A DNA stretch of 64,000 nt. It comes from Holophagae bacterium. Lineage in GTDB: Bacteria > Acidobacteriota > Holophagae > Acanthopleuribacterales > Acanthopleuribacteraceae. Position numbers and translations under genes: made by a program. The DNA is taken from the NCBI GenBank assembly GCA_029263455.1, contig JAJCXM010000014.1, positions 248,001 through 312,000 on the forward strand, given 5' to 3'. The notes under the pieces were generated by a model. It was not told where the DNA came from. It worked only from the letters and a program-made list of their open reading frames with translations, and did not search any database. Positions 28,453 to 36,812 of this stretch are shown here, piece by piece. The first letter of the stretch is position 1, and each line of letters starts with the position of its first letter.

Positions 28453-29010
28453 ATGCAAATGATCTACGTGTTACATATCGTCATCTGCGTATTTCTTGTT
28501 CTTACGATACTCTTTCAGGACGGTAAGGCAGGTGGCTTTGCAGGACCTGCAGATAATGCGGCAGCAAAAGCTGTGTTTGGAGCCAAAGGCGCAGGCGACT
28601 TTTTAACCAAAGTAACGACGTATCTCGCAATTTTCTTTATGGCTACATCACTCACCCTGGCATTGGTTGATACCGACCCCTCAAAGAGTATTGCGGATGA
28701 TTTCGCACCATCCTCTCAGGAACAACCAACCAGCTTAGATGCCACGGAAACGAATTCCGACAGCCAAACGGCCGATTCCACCAGTGCCCCTGAAAGCACC
28801 GGTGATGTGGTGATTACGGATGAAGAAGGTAATAAAACAACGGTACCATTGGGCGAAGCCATCGAGGGCATGGATGTAGTTCCATGGGACGAGGTGCCTG
28901 AAGAGTTAAGAGAAGGTCACCGAAAAGATCGAGCCCGCATTGAAGCGGAAAAGAAAGCTGCCGAAGGCAAATCCTCAGCAGCCACAGAAGAAGAAAAAGA
29001 GGAAGAATAG
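28453..29010 (+). CDS. secG: Protein translocase subunit SecG with long acidic tail
   Basis: AAGGAG lies upstream of ATG 28453. The first ~75 residues are a standard SecG: two transmembrane helices flanking the conserved loop (LFQDGKAGGFAGP...AKAVFGAKGAGDFL). SecG helps SecYE and SecA in preprotein export. Unlike the usual ~75-110 residue protein, this one has an extra ~110-residue tail rich in Ser, Thr, Asp and Glu that ends in EEEKEEE and is probably disordered. Such tails occur in SecG of several phyla. tRNA-Leu follows, as in other genomes where secG and a Leu tRNA are neighbours. Confidence 0.92.
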   Translation: MQMIYVLHIVICVFLVLTILFQDGKAGGFAGPADNAAAKAVFGAKGAGDFLTKVTTYLAIFFMATSLTLALVDTDPSKSIADDFAPSSQEQPTSLDATETNSDSQTADSTSAPESTGDVVITDEEGNKTTVPLGEAIEGMDVVPWDEVPEELREGHRKDRARIEAEKKAAEGKSSAATEEEKEEE

Positions 29011-29025
29011 TCGCGGCTGTTGGCC

Positions 29026-29055
29026 TTGATTTCAAGGTCAAGTCTGCGTATGATG
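29026..29055 (+). promoter_or_regulatory. Candidate sigma-70 promoter for tRNA-Leu
   Basis: TTGATT at 29026-29031 and TATGAT at 29050-29055 are 18 bases apart. The tRNA begins 21 bases downstream, allowing only a short leader. Confidence 0.5.
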
Positions 29056-29076
29056 GCAACGAAAAACAGAACACTG

Positions 29077-29162
29077 CCCAAGTGGTGAAATTGGTAGACA
29101 CACTATCTTGAGGGGGTAGCGCTCTTACGGGCATCCCGGTTCGAGTCCGGGCTTGGGCACCA
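29077..29162 (+). tRNA. tRNA-Leu (anticodon GAG)
   Basis: The 86-base gene folds as a class II tRNA: the 7-base acceptor stem GCCCAAG pairs with CTTGGGC. A D-arm with TTGGTAGA, an anticodon stem CTATC/GGTAG with loop TTGAGGG (GAG at 29110-29112), a long variable arm typical of Leu, and a T-arm CCCGG-TTCGAGT-CCGGG follow. CCA is encoded at 29160-29162. It reads CUC and CUU codons. Confidence 0.95.
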
Positions 29163-29170
29163 CCACACTT

Positions 29171-29207
29171 TGACGGTTTGATGCGAATGAATTATGCTCA
29201 ACCGTCA
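29171..29207 (+). repeat. Perfect 8-base inverted repeat overlapping a start codon
   Basis: TGACGGTT at 29171-29178 and AACCGTCA at 29200-29207 are perfect reverse complements with 21 bases between. The right arm ends on the A of the next gene's ATG. There is no T-tract, so it is unlikely to end transcription; an operator or a start-masking hairpin is possible. Confidence 0.45.
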
Positions 29208-30085
29208 TGTTGCTATTATTAGCTCTTCATTTTGTCATCGCGGGCGATACCGAGCTGCTCGCGATCTCTCAGACCCAATCGGTTGCACGCATCGTTTCGC
29301 CTAGCGGCATGTTGTTAAGAGATAGCGAATTCATTGTTTGTACCGGCCGTCTGGATCCTATCCCGAGTATCTTAAGCTGGCCTCTCACCGCTCAACAACC
29401 ACAGCCCAGCCAACAAATTGCGTTGAGTTCTTACTATTTGTACGACCTGTTTGAAGACGAGCAAGGCGCTTGGTTACTCACATCCAAAACATCGCCTTAC
29501 TATTCACAACGAACTATCGAACTACACCAACTGGACTTGGCATCTCGCAACATTGCGTTCTCAGCGCAAGTAGACCTTGCCGAATATTGCAGCGTCAACG
29601 AGTTCTGCCCGCTTAGTAGCGCCGTTACGTTTGCGGACAATATGATTGCGGCCACCAGCGAAACACCCAGTTCATTGCTGATCCTCAAGAAAGACCCTAA
29701 GGGCAGATATGTGGCCAAAACAAGAAGGCATATATCCCTGAATAGGCGCTTCTGTTCAATAAGTGACATATTAATCGTGGAAGACCATCTGTGGTTGCTT
29801 GTCCGCAACCAATGGACGATCGCACGAGCGCCTTTGGCTGAATTAATGGGCGACTCTTACCGCAGTATCGCACTTGAGGGCCTATACAGCTTTGACGACC
29901 TCAAAAAGACGTTTAGCACTCAAAATGGTCTGCACGCAAGCCAAGGCTTGGCTGAAGCGATGACGGTCGATGGTAAAGGCAAGCTATGGTTGCTCTTAAG
30001 TCCAGCCGGCGATGTTTTTAATGAAACAGGTAATGCCCAACCCGTTTTGATAGAAGCCGCCACACGGACAGAGCTGAATCCTTAG
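29207..30085 (+). CDS. Exported protein of unknown function
   Basis: The 292-residue product begins with a hydrophobic leader (MLLLLALHFVIAGD) and continues as a soluble, beta-rich protein. Repeated phrases such as DHLWLLVRN and GKLWLLLSPAGD recall blades of a propeller. I recognise no catalytic site. No clear Shine-Dalgarno site precedes ATG 29207, and the start sits inside an inverted repeat. The end overlaps the converging zinc-ribbon gene by four bases. Confidence 0.65.
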   Translation: MLLLLALHFVIAGDTELLAISQTQSVARIVSPSGMLLRDSEFIVCTGRLDPIPSILSWPLTAQQPQPSQQIALSSYYLYDLFEDEQGAWLLTSKTSPYYSQRTIELHQLDLASRNIAFSAQVDLAEYCSVNEFCPLSSAVTFADNMIAATSETPSSLLILKKDPKGRYVAKTRRHISLNRRFCSISDILIVEDHLWLLVRNQWTIARAPLAELMGDSYRSIALEGLYSFDDLKKTFSTQNGLHASQGLAEAMTVDGKGKLWLLLSPAGDVFNETGNAQPVLIEAATRTELNP

Positions 30086-30381
30086 TCTTGGGGATCCATC
30101 AGACCTGAAAACGGGCATTTGCCACCACTGCCCGTGGTGGCAGAAGTAGATCCGTGCATGTGCGTACGGATAGTTTCCAATGGTGCGGAAGGCACGGTAT
30201 TACCGCCTATTTTTACGCCCAAAGAGCGAACCATTTGAGTTTCTTGCGGATTTGTCCACATCACAAATCCCCAATCACAGCTTGGGCATGCAAATCGCAC
30301 GGAAAAGGTGCCATCCTCTTCCAGCCCTCCAGCTTTATCAAGCTTCATGGGTTCCGTACATTCAGAGCAAACAAATTTCAC
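30082..30381 (-). CDS. Small zinc-ribbon protein coupled to Mrp ATPase
   Basis: The 99-residue product has two CxxC pairs (CSEC at residues 5-8 and CPSC near residue 32) that form a likely zinc ribbon. A conserved-looking stretch NPQETQMVRSLGVKIGG and a Gly/Ser-rich end with KCPFSG follow. Its start overlaps the Mrp-like stop by four bases, so the two are coupled. From memory it resembles the N-terminal part of proteins named PCP reductase family, but the WTPEA-type PCP_red domain itself is missing here. That domain does occur elsewhere in this window. Function unknown; an Fe-S or metal-linked partner of the ATPase is a guess. Confidence 0.7.
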   Translation of the reverse strand: MKFVCSECTEPMKLDKAGGLEEDGTFSVRFACPSCDWGFVMWTNPQETQMVRSLGVKIGGNTVPSAPLETIRTHMHGSTSATTGSGGKCPFSGLMDPQD

Positions 30382-31271
30382 GAAATCTCCTTCGCGGCCA
30401 GTTTATTAAGTAGCTGATCAGCAACTGCGTTAAGTGCTACAGAGGTTGGGGAATGGGGATATTCCTCGGGAAATGAACGACCTTGATCACCGCAGCTAAG
30501 CAGTCTTGGATCGAATGGGATATCTGCGAGCATCGTCAATTGATGCAATTTGGCTTCATCCTCACTTAAGAAAAGGGGCATCAGTCGCTTCGTCGCTGGG
30601 TCAAAATAGTGACGCATATTATAGACGATGCCCAATAACGGTTGCTCCAAAACTCGACGCGCCAGGGTCACCGACTTGCCCACAATTAGCTGAGACAGAT
30701 CCGACCCAATTCCGACAGCTATAAGGTGATCCATACGCTTTAAGGTATCGCACACCATGGTTAAGCGGTCACTTCCCGGAGGCAGATCGATCAAAAGAAC
30801 GTCGAGTTCGCCCCAATCCGTGTCGGCAGCTAATTCGCGCAACGTATTGGCTTCCAGCAAGCCACGCCAAACATGTTGATCGCTCGTTGGACCCTGCCAT
30901 TGCAAAGGATCTTCATCTGCATCCAAAAAAAAGTCCATCGACATGATGCGTATACCGTCTTTTGACAACGCGGGAACGACACCTTTTTCTGAGACGTCCG
31001 GCTTGTGACCTCTGACACCTAATAACTTGGCCATGGATGGGCCATTGAGGTCTGCATCTAAAACGCCGACGCTTTTGCCTCGTATGGCCAGAATACGCGC
31101 CAAATTGGCGGTCACGGTACTCTTGCCTACACCACCTTTACCACTCATGATGCCGAGTATGCAGCCAACTCGACTCAACCTTTGCGACAGACGATCTTGC
31201 TGAGCCTCAACTTGATCTAAGACATGAGAGCCACCATCACCGACGATATCTTTGTATTTGAGTTCAGGCAC
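30378..31271 (-). CDS. Mrp/NBP35-family P-loop ATPase (Fe-S cluster carrier type)
   Basis: The deviant Walker A SGKGGVGKST spans residues 43-52, followed by the MinD/Mrp hallmark DADLNGPSM and a LLIDLPPGS motif. These mark the Mrp/NBP35 branch of the SIMIBI NTPases, which carry Fe-S clusters to apo-proteins. It has no N-terminal DUF59 domain, and the C-terminal CPxC pair of many Mrp proteins is not visible, so it may depend on the adjacent zinc-ribbon protein for cysteines (inference). It lies six bases after a small membrane protein gene and is coupled to the zinc-ribbon gene. Confidence 0.83.
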   Translation of the reverse strand: MPELKYKDIVGDGGSHVLDQVEAQQDRLSQRLSRVGCILGIMSGKGGVGKSTVTANLARILAIRGKSVGVLDADLNGPSMAKLLGVRGHKPDVSEKGVVPALSKDGIRIMSMDFFLDADEDPLQWQGPTSDQHVWRGLLEANTLRELAADTDWGELDVLLIDLPPGSDRLTMVCDTLKRMDHLIAVGIGSDLSQLIVGKSVTLARRVLEQPLLGIVYNMRHYFDPATKRLMPLFLSEDEAKLHQLTMLADIPFDPRLLSCGDQGRSFPEEYPHSPTSVALNAVADQLLNKLAAKEIS

Positions 31272-31276
31272 CCGCT

Positions 31277-31732
31277 TTAACCCAACAGACGTGGAAGAAT
31301 TCCCAGCCCCAGTCCAACGGTCAATCCGTAAGCGATATGTGAAATAACATGGGCGGCCATATCACCGGGTTCCAATTTCTTGAATTGGTCAAGTGGGTGA
31401 TATTGCGATACTGAGATCACCAGGAACAAGGTAACAACCAACCCGTGTACCAAACCCATCAATGTACATGCGACGACGTACACCATCAAACTTCCTTGAG
31501 TGTCGGGTGCGGTCGACAAAAGGAAGGCATAAACATAAGCGAAAAAGATCCCGCCAACAGTGTGTATGATTGTGCCCGGCAATAATGCGTTGTCTGCATT
31601 TCGTGTGATCGAAGAACCGATTGCGCGAATCATCTGTGTTTCTGGCAAATGAAGAAAGCGTGCGCGGCGAAGGAAAAAATTCATCACAACAACGCCCGTT
31701 AATCCGGCAATCAGGGGAAAAAACTCAGCCAT
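31277..31732 (-). CDS. Small four-helix membrane protein of unknown function
   Basis: I start at ATG 31732, where GGAGGT sits four bases upstream; the longer open frame to 31837 has no such site. The 151-residue product has about four transmembrane helices with a GTIIHTVGGIFFAYVYAF segment and a late HVISHIAYGLTVGLGLG segment. Several histidines lie in or near helices. I do not recognise the family. It precedes the Mrp-like gene in the same operon, five bases away. Confidence 0.65.
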   Translation of the reverse strand: MAEFFPLIAGLTGVVVMNFFLRRARFLHLPETQMIRAIGSSITRNADNALLPGTIIHTVGGIFFAYVYAFLLSTAPDTQGSLMVYVVACTLMGLVHGLVVTLFLVISVSQYHPLDQFKKLEPGDMAAHVISHIAYGLTVGLGLGILPRLLG

Positions 31733-31955
31733 AACACCTCCAGGAGCATGTAAGACATTTATGTGTAGGTTAAGGTCACCCCCATTAGAGCACATCCCCT
31801 TTCCAGGCATCAATGTTAATTCGGCGGCAGCGTGCAATCGAGGAAGGCCGCTAGCCTGGGTGGAAAAATACCACCGATATCTCCGATCATCGTTTTAAAG
31901 CTTGGTGAAGATCGCTATGCTAATGCAGTCAAACACGACCGACAAGGACCCAAGA

Positions 31956-32186
31956 ATGGATCGTCTCCCGCCCTTTTTGTCTCAGCTGGCAAAACGTCAA
32001 CATTTGTTTGCTGTTTTGTGTGCTGTTGGCTGCCTAATTGGTCTGTGTTTTATTTTGTATGCCCTTTTTTCTGATACGCCCAATCGCTCCACGACTTGGG
32101 TTGTCGCCATCCTAATACTGCTCAACGCACGAATGAATATGCGCATGTACCGCATTGCGCGCTGGCTTAATACGGATTACAAATAG
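31956..32186 (+). CDS. Small two-helix membrane protein
   Basis: AAGGA lies seven bases before ATG 31956; GTG 31902 and ATG 31917 are alternative starts. The 76-residue product has two hydrophobic helices (HLFAVLCAVGCLIGLCFILYAL and TTWVVAILILLNA) and a basic end. No family recognised. A competing frame (31832-32074) over the same DNA has weaker membrane character and no ribosome site. Confidence 0.5.
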   Translation: MDRLPPFLSQLAKRQHLFAVLCAVGCLIGLCFILYALFSDTPNRSTTWVVAILILLNARMNMRMYRIARWLNTDYK

Positions 32187-32301
32187 CCACACTGCAAGCG
32201 CTAGCCGCACCCGACTGCAAATGGTAGAATCAGCCGCAAGTCATTTTGTTACACCACCGTACATAGACAAAAAGTCAGGTCGGTATTATTCGGAGGCTGA
32301 T

Positions 32302-32844
32302 ATGTTATTGATTTCGGGACCCGGTCTCATTGGAATCGTCATCCTGTTAACCGTGGCATCCTATGCCGCAGGTTATTTTCGAGTGCGTAAAACCACCGAT
32401 TTTTCGCACTTAGAGGGCGCTTTGCCCAATGATTCTGATGGCTCGATCCGTGCGGTATACGAGTCATACGGCACCGAAATTCAAGCAAAATATGCCCGTA
32501 ACCACAGTCGACGACATGCGGACAAACGACTTAAAGAGTTTGCCTTGGCGTCAGTCCACTTTTTCGTGTTTACGGCAACCACAGCGCTTACGGTCTCAAT
32601 CCCCGAACTTGAAGCAGGTTTTGGGGCATCCGTTTTTCTTTTGGCTCTGACTTTAATCGCCATGGCCCTCAAGGCCGGACAACTGACCGCGGCCCAGGAA
32701 GACATCGAAAACAAAGAAAGGCTGCTCGTCAAAGCAACCGAACGCGTCAGCGAAACACGCAGCAACGCCTTTGATCATTGCTCGAGTGATCTGTGGCACG
32801 ACCTGGTTACGGCGCGTGAAGACCACCCGGCTGCAACCTATTAA
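32302..32844 (+). CDS. Membrane protein of unknown function
   Basis: ATG 32302 has GGAGG with a five-base spacer, better than the upstream candidates at 32155 and 32221. The 180-residue product has an N-terminal helix (ISGPGLIGIVILLTVASYAAGYF), a charged middle and two further helices around residues 90-130. The C-terminal ~45 residues look coiled-coil-like and charged. The downstream frame begins within two bases of its stop. Family not recognised. Confidence 0.55.
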   Translation: MLLISGPGLIGIVILLTVASYAAGYFRVRKTTDFSHLEGALPNDSDGSIRAVYESYGTEIQAKYARNHSRRHADKRLKEFALASVHFFVFTATTALTVSIPELEAGFGASVFLLALTLIAMALKAGQLTAAQEDIENKERLLVKATERVSETRSNAFDHCSSDLWHDLVTAREDHPAATY

Positions 32845-32845
32845 T

Positions 32846-33118
32846 TTGCGCAGCCTGCCGTGGGCCTTAATCATGGCATTGATACATTTTGTTTGGATGT
32901 TGGTCGCCTTAGTCTTACAAATACTAGGTCGTGAATTCACGATTGTAGACGGCGTCTATCCATTTTCCATCATTGTCTATTTCTGGTTACCTATCTACGC
33001 TCGCGAGATCTGGCAAAACAAATCTAAGAATTTAAAGATAGGCAAGCATACTCAATTAAGCGTGGTCGCGGTCCTGCTCTCATCTATCCTTTACCCCATC
33101 ACATTTCATTGGTGGTAA
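32846..33118 (+). CDS. Small three-helix membrane protein
   Basis: Start uncertain: TTG 32846 follows the previous stop by one base, ATG 32873 is an alternative, and the open frame extends back to 32771. The product has three likely helices (ALIMALIHFVWMLVALVLQI, FSIIVYFWLPIYA and LSVVAVLLSSILYPI). It ends inside the converging GNAT gene (20-base overlap). Family not recognised. Confidence 0.5.
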   Translation: MRSLPWALIMALIHFVWMLVALVLQILGREFTIVDGVYPFSIIVYFWLPIYAREIWQNKSKNLKIGKHTQLSVVAVLLSSILYPITFHWW

Positions 33119-33944
33119 ATATTTGCCATATCTGATGTTCACCTCGCGTTATGAAGCCCTGCGTTTGAAGCAATCCTGTGGCGACACCTTCGTTCCATTT
33201 AATGGCTTCCACGACGCCGTCCGAAGTGGCACAGACATCGATCAATAGGATCGTCGCGGCGGCCAAGCCCGAGCGATCCTGTTCCCAAGCCAGCACTTTA
33301 AGCTGACGAACGCCCTCGAAGTCCCGAAATACAGCGACGGCCTCCAATCGATCCGACACCAGTGCCCAAACGGTCAAATCATCAGCGATTGCGTCTAGTA
33401 CCTGCCGTGCTGAACTCCACGCACAAGGCTTTGCGACCTCCAGCAAGGCGTGATCACACACGTCACGCCACTCCAGTACACTTACATGCGGCCCTGCTCT
33501 AGCTGGCTGAGGCGACCCACGCCAAACCAAGTCCTTAAGAACCGGTGCAACCGGCTCAAAGCCCTGAGCCGAAAACAGTGCCTCTGCAATTTGATGGGTT
33601 ACGGGTATCTCAGCACACACGTGGGCTGGGCCCAGAATGGCCATCTTTCGCAATAACGAATTGATCAGGTGACTGGCATGTCCACGACGTAGGCAGTCAG
33701 GATGAACGCCTACGCGCGATATCCAAGTCGAATCGACACGCTTGCTGCCCACCACAACGGCCACTGGATCGTCGCCTTCAAGTGCAATCATTGAACTACT
33801 TGCCCATAGCTGCAGTTCGTGGACCTCACGTTTGTAGCCACGCACATCTAAAGGAGCTCCCTCAAAATGCGCATCCCAACAATGGTTAATAACGTTTAAT
33901 AACAGGGGTGCATCGTCAGGCCGGCAAAAACGATAAGAAACCAT
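33099..33944 (-). CDS. GNAT-family N-acetyltransferase
   Basis: The N-terminal half carries a GNAT domain: RPDDAPLLLNVINHCWD at the start and the acetyl-CoA loop VGVHPDCLRRGHASHLI, an R/Q-x-x-G-x-G/A variant, near residues 77-93. The C-terminal half (from ~145) looks like a second, degenerate GNAT-like domain, making it a tandem of 281 residues. Substrate unknown. It starts two bases after the radical SAM stop, making it the last gene of the hemY operon. Confidence 0.75.
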   Translation of the reverse strand: MVSYRFCRPDDAPLLLNVINHCWDAHFEGAPLDVRGYKREVHELQLWASSSMIALEGDDPVAVVVGSKRVDSTWISRVGVHPDCLRRGHASHLINSLLRKMAILGPAHVCAEIPVTHQIAEALFSAQGFEPVAPVLKDLVWRGSPQPARAGPHVSVLEWRDVCDHALLEVAKPCAWSSARQVLDAIADDLTVWALVSDRLEAVAVFRDFEGVRQLKVLAWEQDRSGLAAATILLIDVCATSDGVVEAIKWNEGVATGLLQTQGFITRGEHQIWQIFTTNEM

Positions 33945-33946
33945 CG

Positions 33947-35263
33947 TCAGTTATCAGCCCTGAATCGTTTAATAAACGAAGGCACGCCGCCCATTCGGCC
34001 ACCCATCTTTTCACGAATCTCGTTCATCATCTCTACGGTAATAATGCTCGCATTACGTTCGCTCGCATATGTCTCCACCCGTTGTACAACCATGCCGCGT
34101 ACGAACGACGGGATCCGCTCCAGCCGTTGTTTCGCTGCAGGTGTCCAAGTAATGGAAGAGGCGACGGCTGCGCCATATGTCACTGCCGGACGAGGTAGAT
34201 TTACTTCTCCCAATGATCCTGGTTCATAAACGCACCAAGGATCTTCGGCCATCAAATCGTGTTTAGAACCCAACGATCTGGCTCTACAACCCCCACACAC
34301 TTCGGCAAATTCACAGCCTCCGCATCGGCCACCAAGTTGGCTGCGATCCCGTATTGTTCGAAACACGTCCGAGTCATTCCATATATCGGCAAAACTTTTG
34401 TCTCGCAGATTGCCGCCGTACTCAGGAATGTAAGGACATGGGGTCATATCACCATTGGGTCGAATACCACAGTAGTGCGTGCCAGCAGGACACCCGCCAG
34501 CTCCGGATCCATAAGCCTTTAGCATGTCTGACTGAGGTTCATTTTGGTACAGGACACGCTGATAATGGGGCGCACACTTCGAGTTAACTAACATGCGACC
34601 GCGGTAGGTCTTCTGTAAATGATAGAGCCGCTGCATGATAGCTTCATATTCGTCAGGCGATACGTCTGTAACGTAGCTACCACGGCCAGTGGCGACCAAA
34701 AAATAGACGTTAAATACGCGGGCGCCCAATTGATGTGCAAATTCCGCGATTGCTTCAAGGTCAGCTGCATTATGACGCGCAACGGTGGTTTGGATAATGT
34801 AAGGGATGTCCCGATCAGCCAGTAACCGCGCGCCTTGGACCGTATTGTCAAATGCACCTTTGACGCGTCTAAACCAATCGTGCTTTTCCGCTGATAACGC
34901 ATCTAAGGACAAGCTCAATCCCTTTATAGAGGCGGCTTCAACGCGGTCAAGTAACTTTTCGCTAATCAAAACACCATTGGTGCCCACGACAACCCACAAG
35001 CCACGTTGTCCGGCGTGTTTCGCGATTTCAAATACATCCGGCCTCAGAAACGGCTCGCCACCCGTCAAGATTAGAAGGGCATTGGCATTGACTTCCACGA
35101 TTTGGTCGATTACTTGGAAACATTCCGCGGTAGTCAGTTCACCATCCAACTCTTTCTTGTCTTTGATCGGTCCTGCGTCGATGTAACAGTGATCGCATTC
35201 AAGATTACAGCGTTTCGTGATATTCCAGGAGATCACGTGTGACGTAAAGGCTGCTAAATCCAA
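33947..35263 (-). CDS. Radical SAM/SPASM protein with C-terminal PCP_red-like domain
   Basis: A TTG start follows the hemY stop by one base. The radical SAM cluster motif is Cys19, Cys23 and Cys26 (CNLECDHC), with the GGEP motif near residue 65. A SPASM-type region with many cysteines (CPAGTHYCGI...CPYIPEYGG...CGGCEFAEVCGGC) occupies ~265-335. The domain style recalls AhbC/AhbD/NirJ enzymes of haem and haem d1 synthesis. From Trp373 a PCP_red-like domain follows (WTPAAKQRLERIPSFVRGM...), the small domain named after protochlorophyllide reductase. Next to hemY this suggests a job in tetrapyrrole metabolism, but a peptide-modifying role cannot be excluded. Confidence 0.8.
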   Translation of the reverse strand: MDLAAFTSHVISWNITKRCNLECDHCYIDAGPIKDKKELDGELTTAECFQVIDQIVEVNANALLILTGGEPFLRPDVFEIAKHAGQRGLWVVVGTNGVLISEKLLDRVEAASIKGLSLSLDALSAEKHDWFRRVKGAFDNTVQGARLLADRDIPYIIQTTVARHNAADLEAIAEFAHQLGARVFNVYFLVATGRGSYVTDVSPDEYEAIMQRLYHLQKTYRGRMLVNSKCAPHYQRVLYQNEPQSDMLKAYGSGAGGCPAGTHYCGIRPNGDMTPCPYIPEYGGNLRDKSFADIWNDSDVFRTIRDRSQLGGRCGGCEFAEVCGGCRARSLGSKHDLMAEDPWCVYEPGSLGEVNLPRPAVTYGAAVASSITWTPAAKQRLERIPSFVRGMVVQRVETYASERNASIITVEMMNEIREKMGGRMGGVPSFIKRFRADN

Positions 35264-35264
35264 A

Positions 35265-36677
35265 CTAGGAGGCCTCGCCCACAGCGTTTTCGTCCTGTAA
35301 ATCTACCTCTTTCAGTATTTGTGTAGCCGCTTGCCGTGCAAGATGCACACAGTCCGGTATGCCCACACGTCCAAGTGCATTACCCAGAATATGCAGACCT
35401 TTATGTTGCTCAACCATTGACTGGATTCGCTTTAGTTTAATGTGATAGCCAGGTTCAAATTGGGGCATCGCTCTGGGGAATCTAAACAGGAAGGTATGTT
35501 TGGGAGCCTGGCTAACTAATCCTAGTCTCTTCAAGCTGTTATGCGCCAGATCTTCCAGGCTGCCGGCACCCTCATCCTTACAACGAACAAAGGCCCGGAT
35601 CGCTGTCATATCGGCCGGAAAGCGATCAGGGAATTTTCCACTCATGAAATTTGCTGCCACTAAGGATCCGCCTTCCTGTTTGCCTGAAAAGAATCCGAAC
35701 GAGGATTGTGGAACCTTGGTAGCCGATTTTTCATACAAAAATGTCACCGTCGCACAAGACGCGTAAGCTTGCTGCTTGAGCGTATCGGATAGCTCAGGTA
35801 ATTGGCCGCTCAATAAGCGAGCAATTTCGTGACCGGGACATGCCAGTACCAGGTGATCGGCTGCTAGTCTTCTACCATCGTCCAATCCAATTTCCCAGCC
35901 GGCAGAGCGTCGCTGTATGTGTCTCACCGTGGCATTGGTTTCTAGACAATCTTTGGGGATCCGCGCAACAAGCGCCTTGATCAAGGCGAACATGCCATTT
36001 TTCAAAGCGACAAAAGCGGGCTTAGAGTTTTGGGCATGACGTGACTCAGCCAGTTTCTTGAGGCCTTGGGTCACGCTGCCATGATTTGATTCAAGGTCCA
36101 GGAAAGCTGGCATTGTTTGCCGCAAACTCATGGACTCAGCCTCACCCAAAAAGAGTCCAGCCATGACTGGTTCCGCAGCTCGCTCGAGGATTTCACGCCC
36201 AAATCGTCGGCGCACAAAAGCAGCGATTGATTCATCTTGCGTTTCAACACCACGAGACGGAATATGTGGTTCTTGAAGTGCTCGCCATTTACCGCGCCAG
36301 CTAAACAAAGGAGAGCGCAAGAAGGCAGCTTTGTCCGTCGGAGCCATCATAAAGAAGCCCTTAGGTAAAGCTTCTAGTTTCCCTCGATGGGCGACATACA
36401 AGTCTCGTGAACGCGGATCAAGACCCTTCAAATCATCAAGCAGCCCCAATTCACGACATAGATCAAGGGCCGCAGGTTTCCTTGCCAATAATGTGTCTGG
36501 TCCCGCTTCAAGGACACCCTGAGCATGATTAACCGTTTGCACCAAACCACCAAAGCGGTCGCCTGACTCCAACAGGGTCAAATCCACAGATCGACCGGCA
36601 AGACGATGAATATCGTAGGCCGTTGTTAGACCAGATACGCCGCCACCAACCACTACGACACGAGTTCGCTGCAACAA
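35265..36677 (-). CDS. hemY: Protoporphyrinogen/coproporphyrinogen oxidase, HemY type
   Basis: TTG starts at 36677 or 36674 are supported by AGGAG just upstream. The FAD-binding Rossmann motif GGGVSGL is at residues 11-17, followed by the dinucleotide-site acid in LLESGDRFGG. The 470-residue length and the late motif with LGNALGRVGIPDCV fit the oxygen-dependent HemY/HemG(PPO) family, which oxidises protoporphyrinogen IX or coproporphyrinogen III in haem synthesis. It heads an operon with a radical SAM protein and a GNAT. Haem supply fits the very haem-rich gene island that follows. Confidence 0.87.
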   Translation of the reverse strand: MLQRTRVVVVGGGVSGLTTAYDIHRLAGRSVDLTLLESGDRFGGLVQTVNHAQGVLEAGPDTLLARKPAALDLCRELGLLDDLKGLDPRSRDLYVAHRGKLEALPKGFFMMAPTDKAAFLRSPLFSWRGKWRALQEPHIPSRGVETQDESIAAFVRRRFGREILERAAEPVMAGLFLGEAESMSLRQTMPAFLDLESNHGSVTQGLKKLAESRHAQNSKPAFVALKNGMFALIKALVARIPKDCLETNATVRHIQRRSAGWEIGLDDGRRLAADHLVLACPGHEIARLLSGQLPELSDTLKQQAYASCATVTFLYEKSATKVPQSSFGFFSGKQEGGSLVAANFMSGKFPDRFPADMTAIRAFVRCKDEGAGSLEDLAHNSLKRLGLVSQAPKHTFLFRFPRAMPQFEPGYHIKLKRIQSMVEQHKGLHILGNALGRVGIPDCVHLARQAATQILKEVDLQDENAVGEAS

Positions 36678-36812
36678 AGCGCTCCTTGATTAAGGTCTAT
36701 CGCTGATTTTTAGTGGTAGAACCACAATGAAGTGGCCGATCAGCGTTGTTCGATTAGATCTGTTGCGCCATTATACCTGCAAGCGAGTCGAATTCCAGTC
36801 CGTTGTCGAAGA

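Noticed and set aside
31832-32074. An 80-residue frame overlapping the small two-helix gene
   Set aside because: It competes with a frame that has a better ribosome site and clearer membrane helices.
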